Shown here piece by piece: positions 1 to 8,309 of a DNA stretch of 61,467 bases. Positions within the stretch are counted from its first letter, which is position 1. Every line of letters starts with the position of its first letter. Under the pieces are notes generated by a model. It saw only the letters and a list, made by a program, of their open reading frames with translations. It made no database searches and had not been told where the DNA came from. Location: assembly GCA_017500845.1 (NCBI GenBank), contig JAFVXY010000012.1:1-61467 (forward strand), in the 5' to 3' direction. Origin of the DNA: Clostridia bacterium (GTDB lineage Bacteria > Bacillota > Clostridia > Christensenellales > Pumilibacteraceae). The translations under genes and the position numbers were made by a program.

Positions 1-1
1 G

Positions 2-310
2 GTGTGTGATGAGCACGAAGGTGAATATCACATTCCTTCTCACGTAATTGAATGCATGTTGTTCTGGGTCAAAGCAAAGACATATAAAAAAATACGTGAT
101 AACAATGCAGAACAGGATGCTAGAAAATTGTTTCTTGCGGTAGAGCAAAGTGTTAGAGCAAGATTGAAAAATATAGAAGATTTGGATGAAGCGACAGAGA
201 TTAACGGTATTAAACCGCTATTCTCTAACTGGAATGAGTATAATATTGTTCTTGAATTTTGGAATGATTTGCACGACTATTTAACAAGCAACTATGATTT
301 CGAAAGATAA
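2..310 (+). CDS. C-terminal part of an unrecognised protein (5' end outside window)
   Basis: The frame is already open at the left edge and ends at a TAA (308-310), so only the last ~102 residues are visible and the true start lies outside the window. The visible part is lysine/glutamate rich and probably helical, with no signal peptide, membrane segment or catalytic motif that I recognise. It ends 61 bp before the start of the phosphoribosyltransferase-like gene on the same strand and shares its AT-rich codon use (AAA, GAA, AAT), unlike the housekeeping genes further right. I infer that it belongs to the same transferred cassette, perhaps as a third component. It could equally be the end of an unrelated neighbour. 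Confidence 0.55.
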   Translation: MCDEHEGEYHIPSHVIECMLFWVKAKTYKKIRDNNAEQDARKLFLAVEQSVRARLKNIEDLDEATEINGIKPLFSNWNEYNIVLEFWNDLHDYLTSNYDFER

Positions 311-371
311 GTCAAAATTAATACGCAGTAAGCAAAGAAAAGGAAAAACTCAAATAGAGAAAGGAGATAAA

Positions 372-1595
372 GTGAACAGGGAACAAATAACCAAAGAAAT
401 TGCCAATATAATACAAAACTTTAGAAAAGATGAGTTGCCCATACAACTTGACAGCGAGCATGTTGAAAAATGGGTTTCTCAGTTTTCTCAAGGGACTCAG
501 GATATTATACTTTTTGAAACGCTACATGTGCTTGAGGAATGGTATTTTAGTGATTCAAAAATTGACGATATATTAGATAGCATATTGACATACATAACAA
601 AAAAATATGGATTTTCAAGTGAGTTTGAAATGTTGAAATCGGTCTCATTTATTCAAGTGCAGGAAACGGGTTTGAGTCAGCGAAAAATGCTTGAACGATT
701 GATTAACATGGTAAACGATCGATATGATTATCCTTTGAAAACATCTGTGGATGAAGAAACAAAACATTATGTTTATATTGATGATGGATTATATACCGGT
801 AGAAGAGCTCGAACAGATATTGAAGAGTGCTTATGGTTATTACCTAGTGGATCAACCTTAGATGTGTTTTATATAGTAGGAGCTACGCAAGGGGTGGAGT
901 ATGTAAAAAACAAATTAACCTCTATTATTGATGAACAAAACATTCAGTTCAAAATACATACTTATAAAAAGCTGTGCAACAACAAAAAAGTATCGAAAAC
1001 ATATGAGTATAATGGTGAACGCGTTGAAACATATGAAAAATACAAGAAGTGCTTGTGGCCGACCTCAAGAGCGTCAGGAATTCAAGAAATCGCTGATTAT
1101 TATTCTTCTTTGATGCAACTTGGAGATAATTATGAAAAGATTCCTTATAGAGCATATCCATGGGAGAATGATAACGGTATTTTTTCATCGGCACAAAATC
1201 GCGAAATTGTAGAAATTGAGTTTCTTGTAAAAGGAATAGAAATAATTCGCAGTTTATCTAAAGAGAGTAAGATGTATCCGTTAGGATACAATTTGTGGCC
1301 TTCGTTTTGGTTTGGTTCATTTTGTGCGTTTGATATGAACATTTCCAACGCTTGTCCCCTTGTGCTATGGTGGGGTAATTTGTTAAAGGAAGGTAATCCA
1401 TTAGATAATTGGTATCCGCTTTTGCCAAGACGGAGTAATGCTGAAAGTGACGAAGCGGAAGCTCTTGATTGGAATAGCGATGATTTTGGAATGGAGAAAG
1501 ATCAATACAACATGTGCCCTGATTGCTTCTGTTATTTTGGGCATGACCAAGATGGTGGAAATGGTTTCTGTATCGATTGTGCATGGAAGCATTAA
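372..1595 (+). CDS. Phosphoribosyltransferase-like protein with C-terminal zinc-ribbon-like motif (candidate conflict-system component)
   Basis: 407 aa from a GTG start at 372, chosen because AAGGAG (361-366) sits 5 nt upstream; an upstream in-frame ATG at 294 has no ribosome binding site. Residues ~133-144 read YVYIDDGLYTGR, with hydrophobic residues before Asp-Asp (137-138) and Thr-Gly (142-143). This matches the PRPP-binding loop of type I phosphoribosyltransferases. The very C-terminus carries CPDC (382-385) and CIDC (400-403), a zinc-ribbon-like pair. The N-terminal ~120 residues are helical and unassigned. PRTase-like domains of this type (I recall the name PRTase-CE) have been predicted in bacterial conflict systems; that link is from memory and needs a profile search. 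The next gene encodes a nuclease-like protein, which supports a defence role. No salvage enzyme partner lies nearby. Substrate and activity are unknown. Confidence 0.7.
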   Translation: MNREQITKEIANIIQNFRKDELPIQLDSEHVEKWVSQFSQGTQDIILFETLHVLEEWYFSDSKIDDILDSILTYITKKYGFSSEFEMLKSVSFIQVQETGLSQRKMLERLINMVNDRYDYPLKTSVDEETKHYVYIDDGLYTGRRARTDIEECLWLLPSGSTLDVFYIVGATQGVEYVKNKLTSIIDEQNIQFKIHTYKKLCNNKKVSKTYEYNGERVETYEKYKKCLWPTSRASGIQEIADYYSSLMQLGDNYEKIPYRAYPWENDNGIFSSAQNREIVEIEFLVKGIEIIRSLSKESKMYPLGYNLWPSFWFGSFCAFDMNISNACPLVLWWGNLLKEGNPLDNWYPLLPRRSNAESDEAEALDWNSDDFGMEKDQYNMCPDCFCYFGHDQDGGNGFCIDCAWKH

Positions 1596-1677
1596 ATGTT
1601 TATATGGGTTTGATGTAATAAATGTTAAATTTGTTTAATGAGTCTTGCTGATTTCTATACTATGGCGAAGGAGATTT

Positions 1678-3144
1678 ATGAAAATCATGAAGGATTTCAT
1701 TGCCGAAATAAGAAAAATAAGGACAGATGAGTTGATATTAGAGCTGTCCAAACTCTCTATTCAAATGTTTCAAAGCGAAACACGACATATGAAAAACTTA
1801 CCTATTCAAGTTAATCAATTTGGAATTTGGAAAAATAAAGAAGTGTTGTTAACTGCGTGGGACATTCTAAATGTTGAATTTTTGTCGATCAAAAATAGCA
1901 ATGATTATAGAGATTCGAAACAAAAGAGCTCAATCGGAGAACTTATAAATTTATATCGTGGATACGAAAATGCGCAAAAAGATTTGGAATACTTAAAAGA
2001 CGGATCTTTAAACGAAGTATTTCGGACCGTTTTAGGAATGACGGCAGAGCAGTTTCAGTATCAAAACTTGGATTATTTTTTCGAGAGATTTAATAGGAAC
2101 TACTATATTCTTGTAGCAGCTGATAAATTTGAGCATAGAGACAGTTTGGATGTTTCAGCTGCGTTGGAAAACGTATTTGGGTATTCGGTAGAAGATTATT
2201 TGTCTATTATGTTGATGGTGTATTGGCTTTGTTCTAAATGTCCAGAGCCATTGTCTGCGCCCGAGAGCGTTTACAAGAAAACAACTGCAACAGTTTTCAC
2301 AAAAGAGAATATAACAAATTTTGTAAAACACTATTCATGCTCTTATACTGATTTGAGAGGTTCTTCTTTAGGTAAACAACTTCTATATTCAAAGCCGTTC
2401 ATTAAAACCGATCGAAGTGGTAAATATATTGCATCAAGCATGTTAGCCGTGTTTATGCTGATTGGTAATGGATTGTATTGGGTAGTGCGAGATTATTATC
2501 AAAAGAAAGGAACACAAGAATTTCCCAATAAATTCGGATTGCTTTTTGAAGATTATATAAAAGACTTGGCATCGAAATACTGTAAATCAAATGAGTGGCA
2601 AGTGATAGAACAAGGAGTCGAGAAAGGCGCGGATTTTCTTTTTGATTTTGGTGATTTGAGATTGCTCGTTGAAGCGAAGTCTGCGCTATTAAAGCTTGAT
2701 GCGAAGCAGCAAGTGCCAAATCTTCATTCTGCAAATCAATTTTTCGAGAGAAACATAGAAGAATCGTACAAACAATTGAATAGAAGTTTTGAAGAATTTT
2801 CTAAAAAAGGTGATTTGCCAATTGCAAAGATTATTTTATTGTACGACGAATTTTCGAATACAGCCATCATTGAACATTCTTTATTTGATGTATTTCAAGA
2901 GGATAAAAAATTTTTTGTTATGACTATCCGTCAACTTGAAATACTACTGCATCTGCATAAACACAATTCAGATAAATTTGAGTCAGTTCTTCAAAAAATT
3001 ATTGATTCTATGAATTCATCCTCTTCAAAAATGAACATGGATGCTTTGTATAGCGAATTGGATATAAATGAAAATCCTCTTTTTGAAGGAGAAATGGATT
3101 ACTTCCAAAAGCAGATGCAACATTTTGAAATGAATCTAAAATAA
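1678..3144 (+). CDS. PD-(D/E)XK nuclease-like protein (candidate effector of the PRTase-like cassette)
   Basis: 488 aa from ATG 1678, chosen for AAGGAG at 1668-1673; an in-frame ATG at 1645 lacks a binding site. Residues ~290-340 resemble the restriction-endonuclease core: a helix around LLFEDYIKDL, then GADFLFDFGDLRLLVEAKS with Asp319, Asp326 and Glu332-Ala-Lys334, i.e. D...ExK, the signature of PD-(D/E)XK nucleases. Asn/Gln- and Lys-rich helices follow. The N-terminal ~280 residues have no motif I recognise. The gene starts 82 bp after the PRTase-like gene, same strand and same AT-rich composition, so the two are probably co-transcribed. I infer a nucleic-acid-cleaving effector. A non-catalytic DNA-binding relative is possible because the motif was judged by eye only. 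Confidence 0.65.
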   Translation: MKIMKDFIAEIRKIRTDELILELSKLSIQMFQSETRHMKNLPIQVNQFGIWKNKEVLLTAWDILNVEFLSIKNSNDYRDSKQKSSIGELINLYRGYENAQKDLEYLKDGSLNEVFRTVLGMTAEQFQYQNLDYFFERFNRNYYILVAADKFEHRDSLDVSAALENVFGYSVEDYLSIMLMVYWLCSKCPEPLSAPESVYKKTTATVFTKENITNFVKHYSCSYTDLRGSSLGKQLLYSKPFIKTDRSGKYIASSMLAVFMLIGNGLYWVVRDYYQKKGTQEFPNKFGLLFEDYIKDLASKYCKSNEWQVIEQGVEKGADFLFDFGDLRLLVEAKSALLKLDAKQQVPNLHSANQFFERNIEESYKQLNRSFEEFSKKGDLPIAKIILLYDEFSNTAIIEHSLFDVFQEDKKFFVMTIRQLEILLHLHKHNSDKFESVLQKIIDSMNSSSSKMNMDALYSELDINENPLFEGEMDYFQKQMQHFEMNLK

Positions 3145-3255
3145 ATGAATAGACGGTAATCATGAGCTACAATTGTCGCATTTAAAATACTGAAAAACAG
3201 CCAAAAATAAAGCAAAAATCTCCGCAAGTGGTCAAACATGTGGTCAAAGGCGAAA

Positions 3256-3306
3256 AATGGGCTTGTTCAACCCTCGAAGCAGGGAAGAACGAGCCCATTA
3301 TATTTA
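3256..3306 (+). terminator. Hairpin after the nuclease-like gene
   Basis: A 13-bp stem (3256-3268 with 3287-3299, one G-T pair) carries a smaller inner stem CCCT/AGGG and is followed by ATATTTATT. It lies 112 bp after the stop at 3144. The uridine tract is weak, so termination is plausible rather than certain. Confidence 0.5.
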
Positions 3307-3350
3307 TTGCGAAAACGCGAGATTTCAAGAGATTTTGCAAGAAAATAAAG

Positions 3351-3382
3351 AAAAATCGGGAATCTTACGACTCCCGATTTTT
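3351..3382. terminator. Bidirectional intrinsic terminator
   Basis: AAAAATCGGGA (3351-3361) pairs perfectly with TCCCGATTTTT (3372-3382), an 11-bp stem with a 10-nt loop and T-runs on both strands. It can end the plus-strand cassette and the minus-strand GNAT-GtrA pair. Confidence 0.75.
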
Positions 3383-3491
3383 GGTCTGATGTGACGCGTT
3401 GGCGGTGCCAACGCCGCTTGAACTTGCTTAGTCGCATCTTATCCCCATAACCCCAAGCGTTGTTTTATTAAGCTTGCGTATACGCTTGACT

Positions 3492-3932
3492 TTAGTCTAT
3501 GGTGGGCTTGTCGCCGTTGGGTGTTTGACTTACTGCGGAGTCGCACGAGCCGCGGTACACGACGAAGCGAGTGTACAAGAACTCAAGCACGAAGTTGGCA
3601 AGCATGGTAACAGCCTCTACGATAAACCCATTGATACCGCTTTCTTCGGCAAGGGCACCGAGAATTGTGGATACGGGTGTAAACACGGCGTAAAAGATCA
3701 GAACAAGCAGCATTGCCAGCTTGATATTGTTTGCCGACCTAAATGTGTACTTGCGATTGATGGTAAAGTTCCAAAGCACCGAGGCAAGCAGGCTGATAAG
3801 GTAGCTAACCCAATAATTGAGGCTAAGTAGCTCGTAAAGCAGGGTGAACAGTCCTATTTGAATAATGCCTGCGCTGATAGAGATAAGGGTAAATTTTACC
3901 GCGCGAAGCCATTCTTTTTTAACCCCTGCCAT
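3492..3932 (-). CDS. GtrA-like small membrane protein
   Basis: 146 aa with four hydrophobic helices, typical in length for the GtrA family. These proteins are thought to flip or help transfer polyprenyl-phosphate-linked sugars across the membrane during surface polysaccharide decoration. Matching features are the opening VKFTLISISAGIIQIGLF, the YWVSYLISLLASVLWNFTINRKYTF segment with its conserved N-x-x-[YF]-x-F pattern, and a basic end. The start at 3932 is chosen because it lies 1 nt after the stop of the upstream GNAT-like gene; reading further upstream only overlaps that gene. The short C-terminal tail is polar. No glycosyltransferase lies in view, so the sugar substrate cannot be guessed. 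Confidence 0.75.
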   Translation of the reverse strand: MAGVKKEWLRAVKFTLISISAGIIQIGLFTLLYELLSLNYWVSYLISLLASVLWNFTINRKYTFRSANNIKLAMLLVLIFYAVFTPVSTILGALAEESGINGFIVEAVTMLANFVLEFLYTRFVVYRGSCDSAVSQTPNGDKPTID

Positions 3933-3933
3933 A

Positions 3934-5064
3934 CTAAGCCTCGATGTCGCCGATAAAGCAACGGCGGCGCTTGTGTTGCTCGACCTTAAAAGTCTTCCAA
4001 AGGCTTTGAACGTTTGTGTTAGTTTCAAGCTCGGGGCCGGTTTCGCAATACGTAACGCCGTTTTCGATACATCTTGTAACCAAGGCGTTCATTATGATGC
4101 CGGGGAGTCCCGCCTTTTGGTACTCGGGCTTGACTGCCACAAAGTACATTTCCAGCACGTCGTTCTTGCCGTTGATAGCGTTAAGGACGGGAATGAAGCC
4201 AAACGGAAGCAGCTTGCCGTTGCATTTTTTCAGTGCTTTTGCGATGGACGGAACCATCAGCGCAAAGGCAACGAGCTTGCCGTCGCGATCCTTAATCGAG
4301 CATACGTATTTGAGATTTACGATCGAAATGTTGTCGTCAATCGCTTTTTGAACGACCTCCTTGGTAAGCGGAACGGTGCCGTACAGCTTCGAAAACGCCT
4401 CGTCGATTACGTCAAATGCCTCGCGCGCATCGGAGATAAGATCTTTGCGCTTATCGTATGTTACAAGCTTAAAGCCGTGGCGCTTGATTACGTAGTCCGA
4501 AATTTTTGCTATGCGTTCGTTGGGCTTATTTGGCATATATACCTTATATTCCACCCAGTCGATGTCCTTGCGTAGCCCCAGCCTTTCCATGTGGGCAAGG
4601 TAGTAGGGGTGGTTGTAAAAGGTGATGGACATATTCAGCTGGTCGAAGCCCTCGACAAGCATGCCCTCGTGGTCCATGTCGTGGAAGCCGATGGGGCCGT
4701 TGACCTGAGTAAGACCGCGTTCCTTTGCCCACCCTGTTACCTCGGCAAACAATGCCGCCGACACGTCGTAGTAGTCAATAAAGTCGAAGCGCGTAAAGCG
4801 AATAGCGCGTTTGTCCCACTTTTCGTTGTAAGCCTTGTTTATAAGCACACCTATTCTGCCCACGATTTTTTTGCCGTGATAGGCAAGAAACAGCTTGGTT
4901 TCGCAGTAAGAATAGGCTGGATTTTTTTGAGGCGTAAAGTAGGACATCTCGTCCTCGAACATAAACGGAACGTAATACTCGTTATTCTTATACAGCTCGT
5001 TGGGGAATTCCACCCACTTTTTTAGTTGAGATCTCGTCTTAACCTCGACAATGCTTGGAGTCAT
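3934..5064 (-). CDS. Large GNAT-like acyltransferase family protein
   Basis: 376 aa, starting MTPSIVEVK after a GAGGT ribosome binding site on the minus strand. It resembles the long (~380 aa) GNAT-superfamily proteins common in gut Firmicutes and Bacteroides: an N-terminal half with GKKIVGRIGVLINKAYNEK (acetyl-CoA-binding-like strand and loop), a middle containing NGPIGFHDMDHEGMLVEG, and a C-terminal half with LEMYFVAVKPEYQKAGLPG followed by a helix, as in GNAT motif A. It therefore looks like two GNAT-like lobes. Substrate is unknown. It is followed after 1 nt by the GtrA-like gene, so the two are co-transcribed and may act together on a surface molecule; that link is inference. Confidence 0.65.
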   Translation of the reverse strand: MTPSIVEVKTRSQLKKWVEFPNELYKNNEYYVPFMFEDEMSYFTPQKNPAYSYCETKLFLAYHGKKIVGRIGVLINKAYNEKWDKRAIRFTRFDFIDYYDVSAALFAEVTGWAKERGLTQVNGPIGFHDMDHEGMLVEGFDQLNMSITFYNHPYYLAHMERLGLRKDIDWVEYKVYMPNKPNERIAKISDYVIKRHGFKLVTYDKRKDLISDAREAFDVIDEAFSKLYGTVPLTKEVVQKAIDDNISIVNLKYVCSIKDRDGKLVAFALMVPSIAKALKKCNGKLLPFGFIPVLNAINGKNDVLEMYFVAVKPEYQKAGLPGIIMNALVTRCIENGVTYCETGPELETNTNVQSLWKTFKVEQHKRRRCFIGDIEA

Positions 5065-5264
5065 AATTTTACCTCACAAATAAGATTGGACACATATGTA
5101 ATATAACATAAATATATTATGCTAGCAAACGTTTTTTGCAAAAATCATACACCCACATCTATTATTTTACCTTATTATTGTTAAAAGAGTGTTAAAGCGT
5201 ACAAAAAATCATCCTCAAAATGATTCGCTTATCGGGACAAAAGTCATTTGTTTTAGCAAATCCT

Positions 5265-5293
5265 TTGATTTTTGCGGATAAAGGTGGTATAAT
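5265..5293 (+). promoter_or_regulatory. Sigma-A promoter of the flavoprotein pair
   Basis: TTGATT (5265-5270), 17-bp spacer, TATAAT (5288-5293); the start codon is at 5320 with GAGGTGAG upstream. Confidence 0.6.
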
Positions 5294-5319
5294 GGAAGCA
5301 GACGAGGTGAGAAAAGCGA

Positions 5320-6525
5320 ATGGATAAATTCAAGGTGATTATTATTGGCGGAGGGGCAAGCGGAATGTGGCTTGCCGCCATGCTCGGCAAAAAGCTTGGT
5401 GGCGAGGTGGCGATTTTAGAGCGCAACGACCGTGTGGGTAAAAAATTGCTCGCTACCGGCAATGGGCAGGGAAACGTAGGCAACAAAAATTTTTCGCTTT
5501 CTTGCTATCGAGGGGACGGCAGTCTGATTTCTTCGGTATTCCAAAACGCGCCTCAGGACAAAATTTTGGCGCAAATGCAAGGCTTGGGAATATTGACTTC
5601 AGCTGACGAGAGGGGAAGAATCTATCCGCTTTCGCGTCAAGCGTCCTCCGTTTTGGAAATGCTTCGTACGGCGTATCTATCGCAGGGCGTCAAGGAAATA
5701 GTTAATGCCGAGGTGTCGTCCATATGTAAGGTCGCGGGCGGATACGTGTTGCAAACAAAGGTCGGCGAATTTTTTGCACGCAACGTAGTTTTTGCAACAG
5801 GCGGCAAAAGTGGCAACGGCTTTGGTACCGACGGCTCAGCCTATGAGCTGATGCGTTCGCTCGGGCACAGCGTAACGGCGCTTATGCCCTCCTTGGTTGC
5901 GCTTAAAGCCGACACGGCTTATCTAAAAAACCTAAAAGGCGTAAGAATTGATGCAAGGCTTTGTTGCTTACAAAAGCCAAACATAAGCGAGCGGGGAGAT
6001 GTTTTGTTTACGGATAGCGGAATAAGTGGAGATGCCGCTTTTAGATTATCCGCACGCTTGTCGCAAAATTTTCCGTGCGAGTGCAAAATAGACTTTTTGC
6101 CCGATTTTACGCAAGAAGCGTTAGAGGAGCAGCTCGTCAAAAAAGCAAGAACGCAACGCTTTACGGCTCTTGAATTGCTCGTTTCGGTAGTGCATAAGCA
6201 GCTGGCAAAGAATATTTTACGCATGATAAACGTTGGCGAAAATGCGCCGTCAAACGCTTTTGTTGCACAAAAATGCGCATACGTAATAAAGAATTTTGCG
6301 CTTACAGTTGTCGGAACGGCAGGGTTTGGGGTGTCGCAGGTAACTAAAGGCGGCATACCTGCCGCAGAGGTTTGCTTAAGCTTAGAGAGTAAGCTTGCTA
6401 CGGGCGTGTACCTGTGCGGAGAATTGCTGGACGTGGACGGAGATTGTGGCGGCTACAATTTGCAATGGGCGTTTGCTTCGGCAACGGTAGTCGCACAAAG
6501 CTTGTTGCAAAGGAAACAAAAATGA
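5320..6525 (+). CDS. HI0933/YhiN-family FAD-binding flavoprotein
   Basis: 401 aa. The N-terminus IIIGGGASGMWLAAMLGKK is the Rossmann GxGxxG FAD fold. It is followed by LERNDRVGKKLLATGNGQGNVGN, the family signature (GRKLLxTGxGRCN type), although the usual GRCN is GQGN here. The middle gives FATGGKSGNGFGTDGSAY, and the C-terminus has GVSQVTKGGIPAAEV and CGELLDVDGDCGGYNLQWAFASA, which is the diagnostic end of this family. Family members include the bile-acid-related BaiN, and the general annotation is aminoacetone oxidase-like NAD(P)/FAD-dependent oxidoreductase. The next gene overlaps it by 4 bp (ATGA), so both are translated from one mRNA. The physiological substrate is unknown. Confidence 0.8.
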   Translation: MDKFKVIIIGGGASGMWLAAMLGKKLGGEVAILERNDRVGKKLLATGNGQGNVGNKNFSLSCYRGDGSLISSVFQNAPQDKILAQMQGLGILTSADERGRIYPLSRQASSVLEMLRTAYLSQGVKEIVNAEVSSICKVAGGYVLQTKVGEFFARNVVFATGGKSGNGFGTDGSAYELMRSLGHSVTALMPSLVALKADTAYLKNLKGVRIDARLCCLQKPNISERGDVLFTDSGISGDAAFRLSARLSQNFPCECKIDFLPDFTQEALEEQLVKKARTQRFTALELLVSVVHKQLAKNILRMINVGENAPSNAFVAQKCAYVIKNFALTVVGTAGFGVSQVTKGGIPAAEVCLSLESKLATGVYLCGELLDVDGDCGGYNLQWAFASATVVAQSLLQRKQK

Positions 6526-8054
6526 AAAAAATTACTAATCTTGTATGTCCGCCCGAATGTGATATAAAAACGGTTGTCGCAAAGGAGTTGCACCTTTCGC
6601 CCGACCAAATAGGCGAAATACGTATTTTGAAAAAATCAATAGACGCACGCAAAAAGCCGTCCGTTTTTTACGTTATCACTGCCGAGGTGTATCTAAAAGA
6701 CGAAATTGCCGCACCACGATATAATCTCAGCTATCCGAGTGTAGAGTGGAAAGCTGCGCCCGTTGCCGTTGTAGGCGCTGGGCCGTGCGGTCTTTTTTGC
6801 GCGTTAAGGCTGGCAAAAAGCGGGGTCCCCGTGCTTGTTTTCGAGCGCGGTGACGACGTAGATGCGCGAAAAAGGTCGGTACAGAATTTTATTGCAACAA
6901 GGGTGTTAGATACCGAAAGCAACGTTCAGTTTGGCGAGGGTGGCGCGGGCACCTTTTCGGACGGAAAGCTTAATACTCAGACAAAAAGTCCGCTTATAGG
7001 GGAGGTGCTTGCCACCTTCGTCGAGTACGGTGCGCCGCAAGAAATTCTGTGGGAAAGTAAGCCGCATATCGGCAGTGACAAGCTGCCCAAGGTTGTAAAA
7101 GCAATAAGACAAGAAATAGAGCGCTTGGGCGGGAAGGTCTTTTTCCGCTGTGCCGTAACGGATTTTCAGGTAAAAAACGGCTGTATAGCTTCGGTTACTG
7201 CGGGCGGAAACAAATACGACGTATCCGCATTGGTGCTTGCAATTGGGCATAGTGCGAGAGATACCTTTCGCAAGCTGTGCCAAAAGGGTTGCATAATGGA
7301 GCAAAAACCCTTTGCCGTTGGGCTTAGAGTGGAGCATTTGCAGGATAGCATAGGTAGGGCTCAGTACGGAGCATCACACAAGCTTCTTCCTCCTGCCGAC
7401 TATAAATTGACGGCAAAGGTTGGCGACAGAGGCGTGTATTCCTTTTGTATGTGCCCGGGTGGTGAGGTTGTTGCCGCATCGTCCGAGAGTGGCAGATTGG
7501 TGGTTAACGGAATGAGCAATTATGCCCGTGACGGCAAAAACGCCAACGCTGCGCTTGTTGCTCAGGTATCGGCTCGTGATTACGGCGAGGGGGTTTTCGC
7601 CGGGCTTAATTACCAAGAAAGATTGGAGGAGCGTGCGTTTACGGTGGGCGGTGGAAATTTTGCCGCGCCGCTTGCGCGAATGGAGGATTTTCTTGGTAGA
7701 AAAAAGAGCGTTAGATTGGGCGAAGTTACTCCTACCTATCCGATGGGCTATTCCTTTTGCAAGATGGAGGATGTTTTGGGCGAGGAGCTTTCGGACACCT
7801 TGCGTGCGGCGGTTGTGGATATGGACCGTCGCCTTAAGGGCTTTGCACATCCCGACGCTATTCTTACGGCGGTAGAAACGCGAACCTCTTCGCCGATTCG
7901 TATAATTCGCGGAGAGAATATGCAGTCGCTTAGCTATTCGGGATTGTACCCTGCAGGTGAGGGCGCAGGGTACGCAGGCGGAATCACCAGCGCCGCTGTT
8001 GACGGACTAAGGGTAGCGTCAGCCATTATCGCAACTGCAACAGACGTAAAATAA
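6522..8054 (+). CDS. FAD-dependent dehydrogenase-like protein (COG2509 type)
   Basis: 510 aa from ATG 6522, which overlaps the previous stop (ATGA). A ~90-residue N-terminal domain precedes the FAD Rossmann motif VAVVGAGPCGLFCALRLAKSG (about residues 85-105) and an ERG acidic strand end. Further family features are NVQFGEGGAGTFSDGKLNTQTK, LAIGHSARDTF, and a C-terminal PAGEGAGYAGGITSAAVDGL FAD-contacting segment. These match the clostridial uncharacterised FAD-dependent dehydrogenases of COG2509. The tight coupling to a second flavoprotein suggests a shared redox pathway, but neither substrate is known. Composition is like the neighbouring core genes. Confidence 0.8.
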   Translation: MKKITNLVCPPECDIKTVVAKELHLSPDQIGEIRILKKSIDARKKPSVFYVITAEVYLKDEIAAPRYNLSYPSVEWKAAPVAVVGAGPCGLFCALRLAKSGVPVLVFERGDDVDARKRSVQNFIATRVLDTESNVQFGEGGAGTFSDGKLNTQTKSPLIGEVLATFVEYGAPQEILWESKPHIGSDKLPKVVKAIRQEIERLGGKVFFRCAVTDFQVKNGCIASVTAGGNKYDVSALVLAIGHSARDTFRKLCQKGCIMEQKPFAVGLRVEHLQDSIGRAQYGASHKLLPPADYKLTAKVGDRGVYSFCMCPGGEVVAASSESGRLVVNGMSNYARDGKNANAALVAQVSARDYGEGVFAGLNYQERLEERAFTVGGGNFAAPLARMEDFLGRKKSVRLGEVTPTYPMGYSFCKMEDVLGEELSDTLRAAVVDMDRRLKGFAHPDAILTAVETRTSSPIRIIRGENMQSLSYSGLYPAGEGAGYAGGITSAAVDGLRVASAIIATATDVK

Positions 8055-8092
8055 ACGAGTATACGTACCTATACTTTTTAGTCAAAGAACAC

Positions 8093-8128
8093 AAGCCTAT
8101 CTTGCGGAAAGAGCAAGGTAGGCTTGTT
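8093..8128 (+). terminator. Hairpin after the flavoprotein pair
   Basis: AAGCCTATCTTGC (8093-8105) pairs with GCAAGGTAGGCTT (8113-8125) with one G-T pair; only a short TGTTT follows. It is probably the transcription end of the pair. Confidence 0.5.
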
Positions 8129-8257
8129 TAGCGGATAACCTCAATCGCGCCCCACTGTCATCCTAGAGCGAAGCGAAGGATCTGTGGGGCATAACCAATC
8201 TTCGCTTGTTGCAGCGCGGAATTGGTTTTTTAGCGTAATATGCACAATTGCGCCCAA
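8127..8257. repeat. Left direct repeat flanking the AAA ATPase gene
   Basis: This ~130-bp stretch runs from TTTAGCGGATAACC through a CCCCACTGTCATCC...AGCGAAGGATCTGTGGGG hairpin element (8150-8189) and TTGTTGCAGCGCGGAATTGG to a GCGCCCAAA module. The same order of blocks, nearly identical, occurs at 9741-9875 on the other side of the ATPase gene. Confidence 0.8.
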
Positions 8258-8309
8258 AGCAAATCTTCGATTTTGCCCAAAAAGAGGCTGTGCCTGCGTC
8301 TTGCGTATA

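Noticed and set aside
3474-3830. Plus-strand frame opposite the GtrA-like gene
   Set aside because: It starts with a hydrophobic run that resembles a signal peptide, but the minus strand encodes a coherent GtrA protein with a co-transcribed neighbour.
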